Shown here: piece after piece, positions 1-9,156 of the stretch
Numbering within the stretch: position 1 is the stretch's first letter
Layout: every line of letters begins with the position of its first letter
DNA from: Planctomycetota bacterium
Lineage (GTDB): Bacteria; Planctomycetota; Phycisphaerae; WQYP01
Direction: 5' to 3'
Assembly: GCA_021800165.1 (NCBI GenBank)
Contig: JAJYZF010000009.1
Location: 1-64,000, forward strand
Length of the DNA: 64,000 nucleotides
Made by a program: the position numbers and the translations under genes
Notes under the pieces: model-generated
What the model was told of the DNA's origin: nothing
The model's database searches: none
The model's input: only the letters and a program-made list of their open reading frames with translations

Positions 1-1
1 A

Positions 2-1036
2 CTTGAATTCCGTAGCCTTCCATGGCCGAATCCTTTATTCAAACATACACTGCGAACATCCTGTCCGTACTTCCTTATCATAATAATCCATTGCCAAATC
101 GGGAAGTTATTTCGGAACTATTCCTTAGAGCGTTTCCCCCAGCATGGGGCGCTGCCGATTCATGTGAGCCTGGTGCGCCGGCTTTCGCCGGATTCGCTAT
201 CGGTGATGGAATTCAAAAGCGTGATGGATGTGCAAATTGCGGAAAAGATGGTCAGGTTTCCGCTGCTGGGCGAAAGGCTTGATGGGGTGTGGAACGTCAG
301 CTTCTCCCAGGAGTTGAACATGACTACCGACAGCGATTTGTTCAAGACCGAACCTGGCCCGGGGCGATTGCCGCTGTATGAGGGCAAAATGATCTGGCAA
401 TTCGACCACAAATTAGCTCCACCGCGCTATTGGGTGGATGAAAAAGAAGGCCGGAAGCGGATTCTGGGCCGCGAGAAGGATATTGGCCAGAGGTTGGATT
501 ATCAGGATTATCGGCTGGGGTTTAGGGCCGTTGGGCGCAGCACCGACCAGCGGACGATGATCGCGACGGTGCTTGCACGAGGAGCCTTCGCCGGTAACTC
601 CTTGCCGGTCGGACTCGCGACGGCGAAGGGAATCGCCTTATACGCCACGGCGGTGCTGAGCAGTATGGCGGTTGATGCGCACCTCCGTGGCCAGGTGAGC
701 GCCAACGTCAACCTTTTCTACGTCTACCAACTTCCCGTCCCTCGGCTAACCGAAAAAGACCCCGCATTCGCTCCCATTGCCGAGCGCAGCGCCCGACTTA
801 TCTGCACCGCCCCGGAATTCGACGACCTGGCCAAACAAGTGGGGCTGAAAAGCCACAAGGACGGCATTACCGACCCCGCCGAGCGGGCTCAAGTCCGCGC
901 TGAGCTTGACGGCCTGATCGCCCATCTTTACGAATTGAGCGAAGAAGAATTCGCGCATATATTAAAATCATTCCCGCTGGTGCCGGAACCGGTACGGTTG
1001 GCCGCACTGGCTGAATATAAAAAATTGCAAAGGTGA
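2..1036 (+). CDS. Type IIG/Eco57I-like restriction-modification methylase, C-terminal part (5' truncated by window)
   Basis: The reading frame is open to the left window edge, so only the last 345 codons or so are seen. The sequence from about 160 on (LSPDSLSVMEFKS, then RFPLLGERLDG, MTTDSDLF, PLYEGKMIWQFDH and RAVGRSTDQRTMIATVLPR-like text) matches what I know of the target-recognition and C-terminal region of large single-chain Eco57I-type methylase/nucleases. The catalytic methylase motifs (FGG and NPPY) would lie upstream, outside the window. The first 50 codons look less like the family and could hide an upstream frameshift. The gene ends 147 bp before dxs. The family call is fairly sure; whether the protein is intact cannot be judged. 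Confidence 0.75.
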   Translation, partial: LEFRSLPWPNPLFKHTLRTSCPYFLIIIIHCQIGKLFRNYSLERFPQHGALPIHVSLVRRLSPDSLSVMEFKSVMDVQIAEKMVRFPLLGERLDGVWNVSFSQELNMTTDSDLFKTEPGPGRLPLYEGKMIWQFDHKLAPPRYWVDEKEGRKRILGREKDIGQRLDYQDYRLGFRAVGRSTDQRTMIATVLARGAFAGNSLPVGLATAKGIALYATAVLSSMAVDAHLRGQVSANVNLFYVYQLPVPRLTEKDPAFAPIAERSARLICTAPEFDDLAKQVGLKSHKDGITDPAERAQVRAELDGLIAHLYELSEEEFAHILKSFPLVPEPVRLAALAEYKKLQR

Positions 1037-1183
1037 TGGCTTGCGTGGGGGGAAAAGCTGCGTAAACTATTGCGTGGATCATACTTCGACGGCGGAAATG
1101 AAGAATCTTGGGGTTCTTTCCTTTCCGGGTTTTAGCGGATATGATCAATAAAGGACTGGTTAAGGTTTTGTGAGAAGGAACTC

Positions 1184-3145
1184 ATGATAAAACTCCTGGA
1201 AACGATTCAATCCCCCGCGGATGTAAAAAAGCTCTCCCTGGACCAGCTTAGCATATTGGCGCAGGAAATTCGTGAAACCATCATGACCACTGTAGGTACC
1301 AACGGTGGCCATCTGGCACCTAATTTGGGTACCGTGGAAATTTCTCTGGCCATTCATGTGGTCTTTGATCTGCCCAAAGATCGATTGCTGTGGGATGTGG
1401 GGCATCAGTGTTACACCCACAAACTCATTACCGGTCGTTATGCCAACTTCAGCAGTTTGCGGAAAAAAAATGGCGTGTCCGGCTTCCCCGACCCGGCGGA
1501 AGGACCGTACGATTTGTTCAGCGTGGGCCATGCGGGTACCGCCATCAGCACGGCGGTGGGCATGGCCCGTGCGGATGCCCAGCTTGGTCGCGATACCTCG
1601 GTGGTGGCCTTGGTGGGGGATGCGTCGATTGTCAATGGTCTGGCGTTTGAGGGGCTTAACAACGCCGGGACGCTTAAGCGGCAGATGCTGGTGATTCTCA
1701 ATGATAATTCCATGAGCATCAGCGAGCCGCAGGGAGCCTTTGCCAACTATCTGGAGCATTTGCGCGTCACCAGCACCTACGACGAAGTGAAAAAACGAGC
1801 CCAGGAATTGCTGGATCGCATTCCCTATGGTCAGAAAATTTCCGATGTGGGGTTCCATATCAAGCAGGGCATCAAAAACACCATCGCGCCCGGCCATATT
1901 TTTGAAGATCTTGGCTTGAAATATTTCGGCCCTGTGGATGGCCACGACTTACCGGGTCTGATTGAAAAACTCCAGGAGCTTAAACATCTGCATGGCCCGG
2001 CGGTGTTGCATATCAAAACCATCAAGGGCAAAGGGTATGAATGGGCGTGTGATGACCCGACGACCTTTCACAGCCCCAAGCCGTTCCGCGTGGAAGGTTG
2101 CCGCGTGGTGATGAACCAGGGTTCGGGTCGATCCTGGACTTCCGCGTTCGCCGACGCCATGGTGAACCTGGCACGTAAGAATGACAAGGTGGTGGGCATT
2201 ACCGCGGCGATGCCGGACGGTACGGGGATGATTAAACTCAAACCGGTGTTTCCAGAGCGTTATTTTGACACGGGTATTTGCGAAGGTCACGCTACCGCGA
2301 TGGCGGCCGGCATGACCAAGGGGGGGCTGCGGCCGATTGTCGCCGTTTACAGCACGTTTTTGCAGCGGGCGTTTGACCAGGTTTTTCAGGAAGTGTGCCT
2401 GCAAGGTTTGCCGGTGACATTTTGCGTGGATCGGGCGGGTTTGGTGGGCGACGATGGCGCGGTCCACCATGGCTTTTGCGATCTGGCGTTTCTCAAGAGT
2501 CAGCCGGGAATGGTGCTTGTTGCCCCGTCGGATGAGCAGGAACTGATTGCCGCGATGGACTTTTCGATGACGCTGGAGAGTCCGTGTGAAATTCGTTATC
2601 CACGGGATAACTGTCCGCCGCAGCCGCTGGGGGCCAAGGACGGGGTGGAACCGTGGCTGATTACCCGCACCGGCGGTAAATCGCGTACTTTGCGCCAAGG
2701 CCGGGATGGCACAATTTTGGCTTACGGGTCCATGGCGTGGCAGGCGATGGAAGCAGCCAAACTGCTGGAGAATGAAGACATCCATGTGGCGGTGATCGAT
2801 GCCCGCTTCTGTAAACCTCTGGATGGTGCCATGCTCAAAGAAATTTTTCTCCGCGGTCGGCCCATTATCACCGTAGAGGATCATTCCGTTATCAACGGCT
2901 TTGGCACCGCGGTGATCGAATATGCGCAGCAACACCGGTTTGATGCCCGTTTGCTCACCCGCGTGGGCATTCCGGATCGCTTTATCAAACATGCCAGCCG
3001 GGCCGAGCAACTCAAGGATATTGGACTGGATGCGGCGGGAATAGCTTCCGCAGTGCGGGCGGCCATAGGTGAAATGCAAACCATGACCCCGCCCGAGCCG
3101 CTTGGCGCCGGCCAGGGTAAAAGAGCCTCAGTCAAGCTGCGATAA
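1184..3145 (+). CDS. dxs: 1-deoxy-D-xylulose-5-phosphate synthase
   Basis: Condenses pyruvate and glyceraldehyde-3-phosphate into DXP using thiamine diphosphate, the first step of the MEP isoprenoid pathway. The 653-residue product is close to the usual 620-650. Visible motifs are GHQCYTHKLITGR, VGHAGTAIS and the ThDP site GDASIVNGLAFEGLNN, then the pyrimidine-domain segment FDTGICEGHATAMAAG with the catalytic Glu, and DRAGLVGDDGAVHHG. Several usually invariant positions differ (GDAS for GDGA/GDGS, EGHA for EQHA), so this is a divergent member. The start is ATG with GAGAAGGA just upstream. No isoprenoid genes sit next to it. Confidence 0.93.
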   Translation: MIKLLETIQSPADVKKLSLDQLSILAQEIRETIMTTVGTNGGHLAPNLGTVEISLAIHVVFDLPKDRLLWDVGHQCYTHKLITGRYANFSSLRKKNGVSGFPDPAEGPYDLFSVGHAGTAISTAVGMARADAQLGRDTSVVALVGDASIVNGLAFEGLNNAGTLKRQMLVILNDNSMSISEPQGAFANYLEHLRVTSTYDEVKKRAQELLDRIPYGQKISDVGFHIKQGIKNTIAPGHIFEDLGLKYFGPVDGHDLPGLIEKLQELKHLHGPAVLHIKTIKGKGYEWACDDPTTFHSPKPFRVEGCRVVMNQGSGRSWTSAFADAMVNLARKNDKVVGITAAMPDGTGMIKLKPVFPERYFDTGICEGHATAMAAGMTKGGLRPIVAVYSTFLQRAFDQVFQEVCLQGLPVTFCVDRAGLVGDDGAVHHGFCDLAFLKSQPGMVLVAPSDEQELIAAMDFSMTLESPCEIRYPRDNCPPQPLGAKDGVEPWLITRTGGKSRTLRQGRDGTILAYGSMAWQAMEAAKLLENEDIHVAVIDARFCKPLDGAMLKEIFLRGRPIITVEDHSVINGFGTAVIEYAQQHRFDARLLTRVGIPDRFIKHASRAEQLKDIGLDAAGIASAVRAAIGEMQTMTPPEPLGAGQGKRASVKLR

Positions 3146-3198
3146 TGCCGGCCACCAAAAACCACGGACCCAGTGCGGCGGAATGAACGGATCATGGC

Positions 3199-4149
3199 TT
3201 AGTGCAGTGGGACGCCGGGTGACAACTGGGCTTCGGCCAGTGGCGATCCGGTGATGCTTTGGGTCATGTTATCAAAGGCAATGACGCAGTTTCCACCCCG
3301 TCTTTTGGCCCGGTAAAGAGCCTGATCGGCGCATGCCAGAAGCATCTGCGGATTGCTGGGGTCAAGCTCCGCTACGCCAAAACTGCAACTGACGCGGACG
3401 GTCTGATCTTCAAAACGGAAAATTTCCGCGGCCATACGCTCGCGCAGGCGCTGGGCCAGAACCAACGCTCCGTCGGCGGCGACGTTGGGGGTGAGAATAG
3501 CAAATTCCTCACCGCCGTAGCGGGCCACCACATCTTCGGTGCGGCAGGATTCGGAAAATACCCGGGCTACGCCGCGCAGCACCTGATCGCCAAAGGAATG
3601 GCCATAGGTGTCGTTGAGCTGTTTGAACTTATCCAGGTCGGACATAATACAACTGAAGCAAGAACTGAAACGCAGGGCATGGGCGGTTTCGGCGGCGATA
3701 CGCTCATCAAGATAGGCGCGATTGTGCAGGCCGGTGAGACCATCGATCAGGGCCCTTTTGGAGAGCATCTCCATGAGTTCGCGGGTGCGCAGGGCTACGC
3801 GGACGCGGGCCAGCAATTCGGCGGCGTCAAAAGGTTTAACGACATAATCAACAGCGCCCAGAGAGAAGCCTTTGACCTTTTCATCTCCGGCCGATTCACC
3901 GGACAAAAATATGATCGGCACCGATCCTGTGGCCGGATTGGATTTCAGCCGCCGACACACCTCAAAGCCGTCCATGTCGGGCAGATGGACATCCAGAAGA
4001 ATAAGATCGACGGCGAGTCTCTCGGCCTTTTCAAGAGCTTCGTGTCCGTCGAAGGCGGAATGCCATTCCAGCGGCTCATCCGCGAGGCGAATGCGCAAAA
4101 GCTGGTGAATGATTTTCAGATCATCAACCAATAAAACCTTGGGCTTCAC
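3199..4149 (-). CDS. Response regulator with GGDEF domain (PleD-like diguanylate cyclase)
   Basis: Predicted two-domain signalling protein: a receiver domain (VLLVDD, phospho-acceptor Asp in ILLDVHLPDMDG, VVKPFDA) followed by a GGDEF diguanylate cyclase domain with GGEEF. An RTED tetrapeptide lies five residues before GGEEF, matching the RxxD product-inhibition I-site. The protein would therefore make c-di-GMP from GTP on phosphorylation and be feedback-inhibited. I chose the GTG at 4149 because AGAGG lies 6 bases upstream and it starts just before the receiver motif; the frame extends to an ATG at 4188. No partner histidine kinase is nearby. It converges on dxs. Confidence 0.92.
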   Translation of the reverse strand: MKPKVLLVDDLKIIHQLLRIRLADEPLEWHSAFDGHEALEKAERLAVDLILLDVHLPDMDGFEVCRRLKSNPATGSVPIIFLSGESAGDEKVKGFSLGAVDYVVKPFDAAELLARVRVALRTRELMEMLSKRALIDGLTGLHNRAYLDERIAAETAHALRFSSCFSCIMSDLDKFKQLNDTYGHSFGDQVLRGVARVFSESCRTEDVVARYGGEEFAILTPNVAADGALVLAQRLRERMAAEIFRFEDQTVRVSCSFGVAELDPSNPQMLLACADQALYRAKRRGGNCVIAFDNMTQSITGSPLAEAQLSPGVPLH

Positions 4150-4521
4150 GGCACACCTCTGGCAAATCGGCGGATCCGTCACCGCCATCGTTCAGGCCTA
4201 TCCGTTCACCATTGGGATGGCCCGGCCACTCTCGCCCGACTTAGACATCGGCATTGCAATGGCCGCCCATGCGTTATTTCGCGATTTCAGAAAAGGTTGA
4301 AGCCAACCCCGAGAATCATTGGCTCCAGACGCGTTTACAACCGATATTATACGACGGTGCGAGCGGCGGTACTGAGACGGCAAAAACGTTCACACGGCCA
4401 CCACCGGCCAAGGGCGGTGAGAGAGGGGTCTTTCGTTGGCGGGGCGGGCAGTGTAGAATGGGTTTGGTGTTTTGGTTTCTCCCGCAAAGGGAATGGACGT
4501 TACCACAAGGAAATGGGTTGC
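4150..4521. other. Intergenic region between divergent diguanylate cyclase and S1 genes
   Basis: This stretch of about 370 bases separates two divergent genes and should hold both promoters. The S1 frame is open back to 4297, but that text (basic, low complexity, aromatic-poor) does not resemble S1. I see no convincing -35/-10 pair, only a TAGAAT hexamer near 4454 without a good partner, and no RNA gene. Confidence 0.4.
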
Positions 4522-5895
4522 ATGGCGTTTGGTTCACAATTCAATGAAAATCGTAATCCGCCACCGGAAGTAAAACCAGTTTCGGAAGAGTTGGATCGGG
4601 CCGTGGTTGAAGCCATGCAGGGTTTGTCCATTGAGGACCTTATGGCCGAGGCGCTGGCGCGCCCGGAGGGTGCCGGCGGACCGGCTTTGGACCCGAGCCG
4701 GCCGTTGCGCGGCGGTCGCCCGACCACGGTACAAGCGGCAGAGGCGGCACCGACGGGCAGGGTGCGGAGTCGCAAAGGTCGCGTGGTGAGTATTCGTGAT
4801 CGGAGTGTGTTTGTGGACCTGGGGGGCAAGTCGCAGGGCCTGGCGGCGCTGGATCAATTTGAGTCGCAGCCTGGCGAGCCTGCGGTAGAACCGGTGGAAG
4901 TGGGACGGGAGTATGAATTTATCTATACGGGATATGATGCCCGCGAAGGGTTGATTCTTCTGGCCCGCAAAGGGGCCATCAACCATGGCGGACTGGAGCA
5001 ACTGCGTGTGGGCGACACGGTAGACGCGATGGTGGAGGCGGCCAACAAGGGTGGGCTGGAGATGCGTCTGAAAAATACGCGTGGGTTTATGCCCGCCGGT
5101 CAGGTAGACCTGCGGTTCTGTCCGGATCTGTCGGTTTTTGTCGGCGAGAAAATGCGCTGCCGGGTCATTGAAATTGATTTAAGCGCCAACAAGCTGGTGC
5201 TTAGTCGCCGGGAATTGCTGGAAGAAGAGCAAGCCAAGCTACGGGAAAAAACCTGGGGCGAGCTGGCGACGGGACAAATTCGGGAAGGGCGGGTGTTGAG
5301 CGTGCAGCCCTACGGGGCGTTTGTGGATCTGGGCGGAGTGGACGGATTATTGCACGTATCAGCGATGAGTCATAGCCGCGTTTCGGATCCCAACAAGGTG
5401 GTGAAGGTGGGCGATGCCGTGCAGGTGATGGTGCTGGGGATTGACGAAGAAAAACAGCGCGTGTCATTGGGGCTTAAGCAGTTGATGAAAGATCCATGGT
5501 CCACGGTGGCCGAAGATTTTCCCGTGGGCACGAAAGTCACGGGTGTGGTCAACCGAATTTTGGATTTTGGAGCCTTTGTGGAATTGGCCGCCGGTGTGGA
5601 TGGACTGGTGCACATTTCCGAGGTCTCACCGCGACATATCTCACGGGTCGGTGAAGAGTTGCAAGTGGGGCAGAAAATTGAGGCCAAGGTGTTGGCGATC
5701 GATCTGGAAAAAAAGCGAATCAGCCTATCGATTGCCCAAGTGCAACGAGAAAAGGGGGCGGCGGAAGCAGTAGCGACGGGTGGCTCGACGGCCGCGACGA
5801 CAACGCCGGAATCGCCCTTGTCGCCGGCGGTGGGTGGGGCCGGGAACAAGCCCGCCAAGGGGACGCGAAAAGCTCCGCTTAAGGGTGGCCTGTAA
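4522..5895 (+). CDS. rpsA: S1 domain RNA-binding protein (ribosomal protein S1 homologue)
   Basis: 457 residues with four consecutive S1 OB-fold repeats. The first begins near GRVVSIRDRSVFVDLGG, the second near VGDTVDAMVEAANKGG, the third near GRVLSVQPYGAFVDLGG and the fourth near GVVNRILDFGAFVELAAG. The last two carry the classic GAFV(D/E)L and HISE/HVSA signatures. The tail after residue 410 is low-complexity (Ala, Thr, Pro, Lys). It probably acts in mRNA recruitment to the 30S subunit. AAGGA lies 10 bases before the ATG at 4522 and only 1 base before the ATG at 4513, so 4522 is preferred. Fewer repeats than the six of E. coli S1, as in several other phyla. Confidence 0.85.
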   Translation: MAFGSQFNENRNPPPEVKPVSEELDRAVVEAMQGLSIEDLMAEALARPEGAGGPALDPSRPLRGGRPTTVQAAEAAPTGRVRSRKGRVVSIRDRSVFVDLGGKSQGLAALDQFESQPGEPAVEPVEVGREYEFIYTGYDAREGLILLARKGAINHGGLEQLRVGDTVDAMVEAANKGGLEMRLKNTRGFMPAGQVDLRFCPDLSVFVGEKMRCRVIEIDLSANKLVLSRRELLEEEQAKLREKTWGELATGQIREGRVLSVQPYGAFVDLGGVDGLLHVSAMSHSRVSDPNKVVKVGDAVQVMVLGIDEEKQRVSLGLKQLMKDPWSTVAEDFPVGTKVTGVVNRILDFGAFVELAAGVDGLVHISEVSPRHISRVGEELQVGQKIEAKVLAIDLEKKRISLSIAQVQREKGAAEAVATGGSTAATTTPESPLSPAVGGAGNKPAKGTRKAPLKGGL

Positions 5896-6049
5896 GACGT
5901 TGGGTAGGACATCTTAAACGGCAATGGCGCAGGGGCGCGGCGATCGGGCTTGAATGGGCCGGATTGTGGGACCCGAGGACCGGGAGCTTGGGTTTAGGAC
6001 CAGTTGACGGACATTGTGAAAAATATTACGATGTTGGGTAAGGTCGCAG

Positions 6050-6418
6050 GTGAAGGCCATGGACCAAGACGGGCCTAAGAAAGAAATACCCTCCGGCGGC
6101 GCGAAATCCGCTTTGGATCGGCTGGAAAGACATGCCGAAGATCGCCTGCGATCAGGCTCATCTGCGGGGGCTTCGGGCGGCGGCAGGTCGAGCGTGCGGC
6201 GCTTTGCGGAGATGGGCTTTGAGTTTCTGGCGGTTATTTTTGTGTTCGGCCTGATCGGGCAGTGGCTGGACAAGAAATTTCAATGGCACGGCGTGGCGAC
6301 GGTTATCGCGATAACTGTGGCGGCGATTGGGGATCTGTATTTGCAGATCAAAATGCTGTTAAGGACGGATAGTAAGGAAACAAAAATTTTCAGACCGCAT
6401 CAGGATGACGATGAATAA
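6050..6418 (+). CDS. AtpZ/AtpI-like small membrane protein of the ATP synthase operon
   Basis: 122 residues: a charged, Gly/Ser-rich N-terminus, then two predicted transmembrane helices, the first around FEFLAVIFVFGLIGQWLD and the second around the VATVIAITVAAIGDLYLQ region. The first helix with G-x-WLDKKF is the typical look of the AtpI/AtpZ family, proposed to help c-ring assembly or Mg2+ supply. The start is GTG at 6050 or ATG at 6059; both have purine-rich upstream sequence. The end overlaps the next gene by 14 bases, so the two are translationally linked. First gene of the ATP synthase operon. Confidence 0.7.
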   Translation: MKAMDQDGPKKEIPSGGAKSALDRLERHAEDRLRSGSSAGASGGGRSSVRRFAEMGFEFLAVIFVFGLIGQWLDKKFQWHGVATVIAITVAAIGDLYLQIKMLLRTDSKETKIFRPHQDDDE

Positions 6419-6839
6419 TTCACAAAAATCAGCGCTGGTCAGCTCGGCCTGGCTGCGACTTGGTCTGGCGGTCACGCCTGTGGCCGCGGTCGGTGGCGTG
6501 ATGCTGCTGGCTTTGGGGGCGTTATTGCTGCTGCATCGACCGCTGCATCTGCGGGAGATGCTTGATGCCGCGGTGGTGAGCGTGGTGGTAGGCTTGTTGG
6601 CCGTTGCACCGATGGTGGTATTGATTGGGCGAAGCGCCATATTGCTGTTGCGCTGCGCGGTGCTGGCGAATATGACACGACTGGTGGGTGTGGCGGTGGG
6701 AGCGGTGGTGATTATCGCATTTTCGCCAGTACAGTTGCAAAAAACAGTGGTGCTGTTGTGGCTGGCGGCCTTTTACTTTGTGTTACTCATTGCCGAATCG
6801 GTGGCGTCTTCGTGGGTGATCAAACATTCGAAGGTGTAG
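6405..6839 (+). CDS. AtpI/AtpR-like hydrophobic protein of the ATP synthase operon
   Basis: 144 residues with four strongly hydrophobic segments (about 17-43, 52-75, 84-108, 112-135) and a short basic C-terminus. Small four-helix membrane proteins just before subunit a are usually called AtpI or AtpR (ATP synthase subunit I). I do not see a specific motif, so the call rests on position, size and topology. It overlaps the previous gene by 14 bases and is followed by 142 bases before atpB. ATG at 6411 is an alternative start. Confidence 0.55.
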   Translation: MTMNNSQKSALVSSAWLRLGLAVTPVAAVGGVMLLALGALLLLHRPLHLREMLDAAVVSVVVGLLAVAPMVVLIGRSAILLLRCAVLANMTRLVGVAVGAVVIIAFSPVQLQKTVVLLWLAAFYFVLLIAESVASSWVIKHSKV

Positions 6840-6981
6840 TTTGGCCTGCGGCCGATGGGCCATCGGCCAGCGGTATATTTGACGCGCCGCCGCTGTTGGG
6901 GTAAAAGAACCGGCCCGGCGCGGCTGTAGGGGGCTGCAGCGAGGCGCTGGGCATCAGGCGAGTTGGAAACGGACTATCGAA

Positions 6982-7965
6982 GTGCTCATGAATGTTGTTA
7001 TGTCAGTACCAGCCGGAGTTTTACCGCTCGCCGGCGTGAACGTACTTAGCGGAACCGTGGCCCACCGCTTGTGGTCGCATCCGTTGTTTTACGTTTTGGG
7101 AAAGCCAGTTTACTTCAGCAGTGATATTTTGATGTTGTTGTTGTCCGCGGGCCTGATGCTGGCCATCTTCCCCACCATGGCCCACCGTCTGAAAAAACAC
7201 CCGGTACCGACGGGTTTTCGCAACTTTTTTGAGGCCATACTGGTGTTTCTCCAGCGGGATACCTTTGAGCCGATGCTGGGGAAATGGGCCACTGTATTTA
7301 CGCCCTACCTGTGGACGGCATTTTTCTTTATTCTCTTTGCCGACCTCTTCGGTATGTTACCCGTTGATGAACTGGTGACCTTGTTTAACGCGGCTTTTGG
7401 TACGCACATTCCGGCTTTCTGGGGTGATGCGACGGGCAATTTGACGGTCACTGCGACCTTGGCGGTATGCACGTTTGTAACCGTGCATGTGTCCGGGCTG
7501 TCGGCATTTATCCGCCATGCCCGCCGTCGGCATCAGGCCCATGTGCAAGAGCACGGCCATCGACATTCCGGCGAGGCTGTGCCGGAAGGGCCCCGGCGGT
7601 TCTGGCCGCTGGCGGTGCTGGTGGGAGTGGGCAACTATTTCAAACACCTGGTGCCGCCGGGCGTACCGTGGGTGATTTGGCCCCTGATTTTTGTTCTGGA
7701 ATTGCTGGGTATGTTCGTGAAGCCGCTGGCCTTGTGCATGCGTTTATTTGCGGTGATGATGTCGGGGCCGCTGGTGGTGGCGGTGTTGGTAAGCATCACG
7801 TTCGCCCTGGGTGGAGTGGTGGCGCGGACGACGGCGGCGATTCCAATAATTTTTTCGGGCACTGCGTTTGAGGCGCTGCATCTATTGGAGGCGTTTTTGC
7901 AGGCCTACATCTTTACGTTGCTAAGTGCGGCCTACCTCGCGGAGGCGGTTTCGCTGGAGCATTGA
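6982..7965 (+). CDS. atpB: ATP synthase F0 subunit a
   Basis: Membrane stator subunit that forms the proton half-channels against the c-ring. The helix KPLALCMRLFAVMMSG holds the essential Arg, and EAFLQAYIFTLLSAAYL is the matching last helix. 327 residues with five to six membrane segments, longer than many a subunits because of a His-rich loop (HARRRHQAHVQEHGHRHSG) in the middle. The start could be GTG 6982 or ATG 6988, with GGAAACGGA upstream. 79 bases separate it from atpE. Confidence 0.93.
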   Translation: MLMNVVMSVPAGVLPLAGVNVLSGTVAHRLWSHPLFYVLGKPVYFSSDILMLLLSAGLMLAIFPTMAHRLKKHPVPTGFRNFFEAILVFLQRDTFEPMLGKWATVFTPYLWTAFFFILFADLFGMLPVDELVTLFNAAFGTHIPAFWGDATGNLTVTATLAVCTFVTVHVSGLSAFIRHARRRHQAHVQEHGHRHSGEAVPEGPRRFWPLAVLVGVGNYFKHLVPPGVPWVIWPLIFVLELLGMFVKPLALCMRLFAVMMSGPLVVAVLVSITFALGGVVARTTAAIPIIFSGTAFEALHLLEAFLQAYIFTLLSAAYLAEAVSLEH

Positions 7966-8044
7966 ACAGGCGATTAGAGCCGGCCACGGTGTCGTGGCGG
8001 CGGAATAAATTCAGGAAAATTTTCAACAGACAGGAGTAACCACA

Positions 8045-8380
8045 ATGGATACAACAACGACGATGCAGGCAACCCAAGCCGCGGCGACCGCAGGCCATGC
8101 GATGGCACACGGTCTGGCTCAGGGTGCTAATTCCATGCATGAGCTGACGGAAGCCATTCAGGTGGCGGGGGCTTTGATTGGCGGTGGCGCGGGTGTGGGT
8201 GGCGCAGGTGCCGGCGTTGGAGCCATCGGTGGAAGTATGTGCGAAGCCACGGCCCGCCAACCGGAGCTTATTAACGTCATCCGGACCCAATTCTTCCTGG
8301 CGGCGGCCATTATTGAAGGCTTCACCTTCCTGCTGCTGGTGCTGGTGATGATCGTGCTGATCCGCAATGGCGGTCTGTAA
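8045..8380 (+). CDS. atpE: ATP synthase F0 subunit c
   Basis: Rotor ring subunit. Helix 1 has the glycine-rich GGGAGVGGAGAGVGAIGG pattern, the loop has ARQPE and helix 2 has the ion-binding Glu in AAAIIEGFTFLL. The residue after this Glu is Gly rather than Ser/Thr, which argues for protons rather than sodium. At 111 residues it is longer than the usual 70-90 because of a 30-35 residue Ala/Met/His-rich N-terminus. The start is supported by AGGAG 8 bases upstream, so the extension seems genuine; it may be a leader or an extra periplasmic tail. Confidence 0.94.
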   Translation: MDTTTTMQATQAAATAGHAMAHGLAQGANSMHELTEAIQVAGALIGGGAGVGGAGAGVGAIGGSMCEATARQPELINVIRTQFFLAAAIIEGFTFLLLVLVMIVLIRNGGL

Positions 8381-8456
8381 GCGGCACAGGATCCGGTAGG
8401 CGGATTTCGGCCGTCGGTACTGAAACTTGCAGTGATCCGCGGTGGGGAATCGCAGA

Positions 8457-9122
8457 ATGAGGATTTTGATTATGACCATGATATCCAGGCAAATGAGGAG
8501 CCGACCGCTGATCAGCCGCTTAGTCGCCGGCGCGGGGGCTACCGTCATGCTGGCGGCGGTGCAGTTGAGCAATCCGGTACAGGCGGCCATGGCGCACGCG
8601 GGTGGCCGGGCAGCCAATGCCGGGGCCAGACTGATGTCGATCAACGTGGGCATGGCCTTTATTACGCTGATCATCTTCGTGGTGTTACTGCTGGTGCTGA
8701 GCCGATTCGCGTGGCGGCCACTGATTGCGGGCTTAGGTCGCCGGGAAAATGCCATCCGCGAAAGCGTGCAGGCTGCGGCGGCTGCCCAGGCGCAGGTCGA
8801 ACAAACGCGTAAGCAACTGGAGGAAAAGATTGCCGAGGTGCAGCGGCAGGCGTCACAACAGCTTCAGCAGGCGAAGATGGATGCGTCCAAGGCCGCGGAA
8901 GCGATTCATCAACGGGCTGAGGCGGAGGCCCGCGCCATGAAGGATCAGGCGTTGCGCGACATTGAAGCCGCCAAGCAGCAAGCCTTGGGGGATTTGGCGC
9001 GGCGATCGGCCGATCTAAGCATTGAACTTGCTTCACGTATCATCAAGCGGGAAATTAATGCCGCCGATCAGCGGAAGTTTCTGGACGAATCTCTGGCGCA
9101 GTTAACGGCCAGTGTGAATTGA
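8457..9122 (+). CDS. atpF: ATP synthase F0 subunit b
   Basis: Peripheral stalk subunit. A membrane helix (FITLIIFVVLLLVLSRFAW, about residues 65-85) is followed by a long Ala/Gln/Glu/Lys-rich coiled coil that reaches F1. Before the membrane helix there is a second hydrophobic stretch ending in VQA-A, which looks like a cleavable signal peptide (about residues 20-45). b subunits with an N-terminal leader are known in some phyla. I chose ATG 8457 with GGGGA 8 bases upstream; GTG 8442 and ATG 8472 are alternatives. Only one b-type gene is present. Confidence 0.88.
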   Translation: MRILIMTMISRQMRSRPLISRLVAGAGATVMLAAVQLSNPVQAAMAHAGGRAANAGARLMSINVGMAFITLIIFVVLLLVLSRFAWRPLIAGLGRRENAIRESVQAAAAAQAQVEQTRKQLEEKIAEVQRQASQQLQQAKMDASKAAEAIHQRAEAEARAMKDQALRDIEAAKQQALGDLARRSADLSIELASRIIKREINAADQRKFLDESLAQLTASVN

Positions 9123-9156
9123 ACGGCGGCGTGAAAACGGCCGTCGGTGGAGCCTT

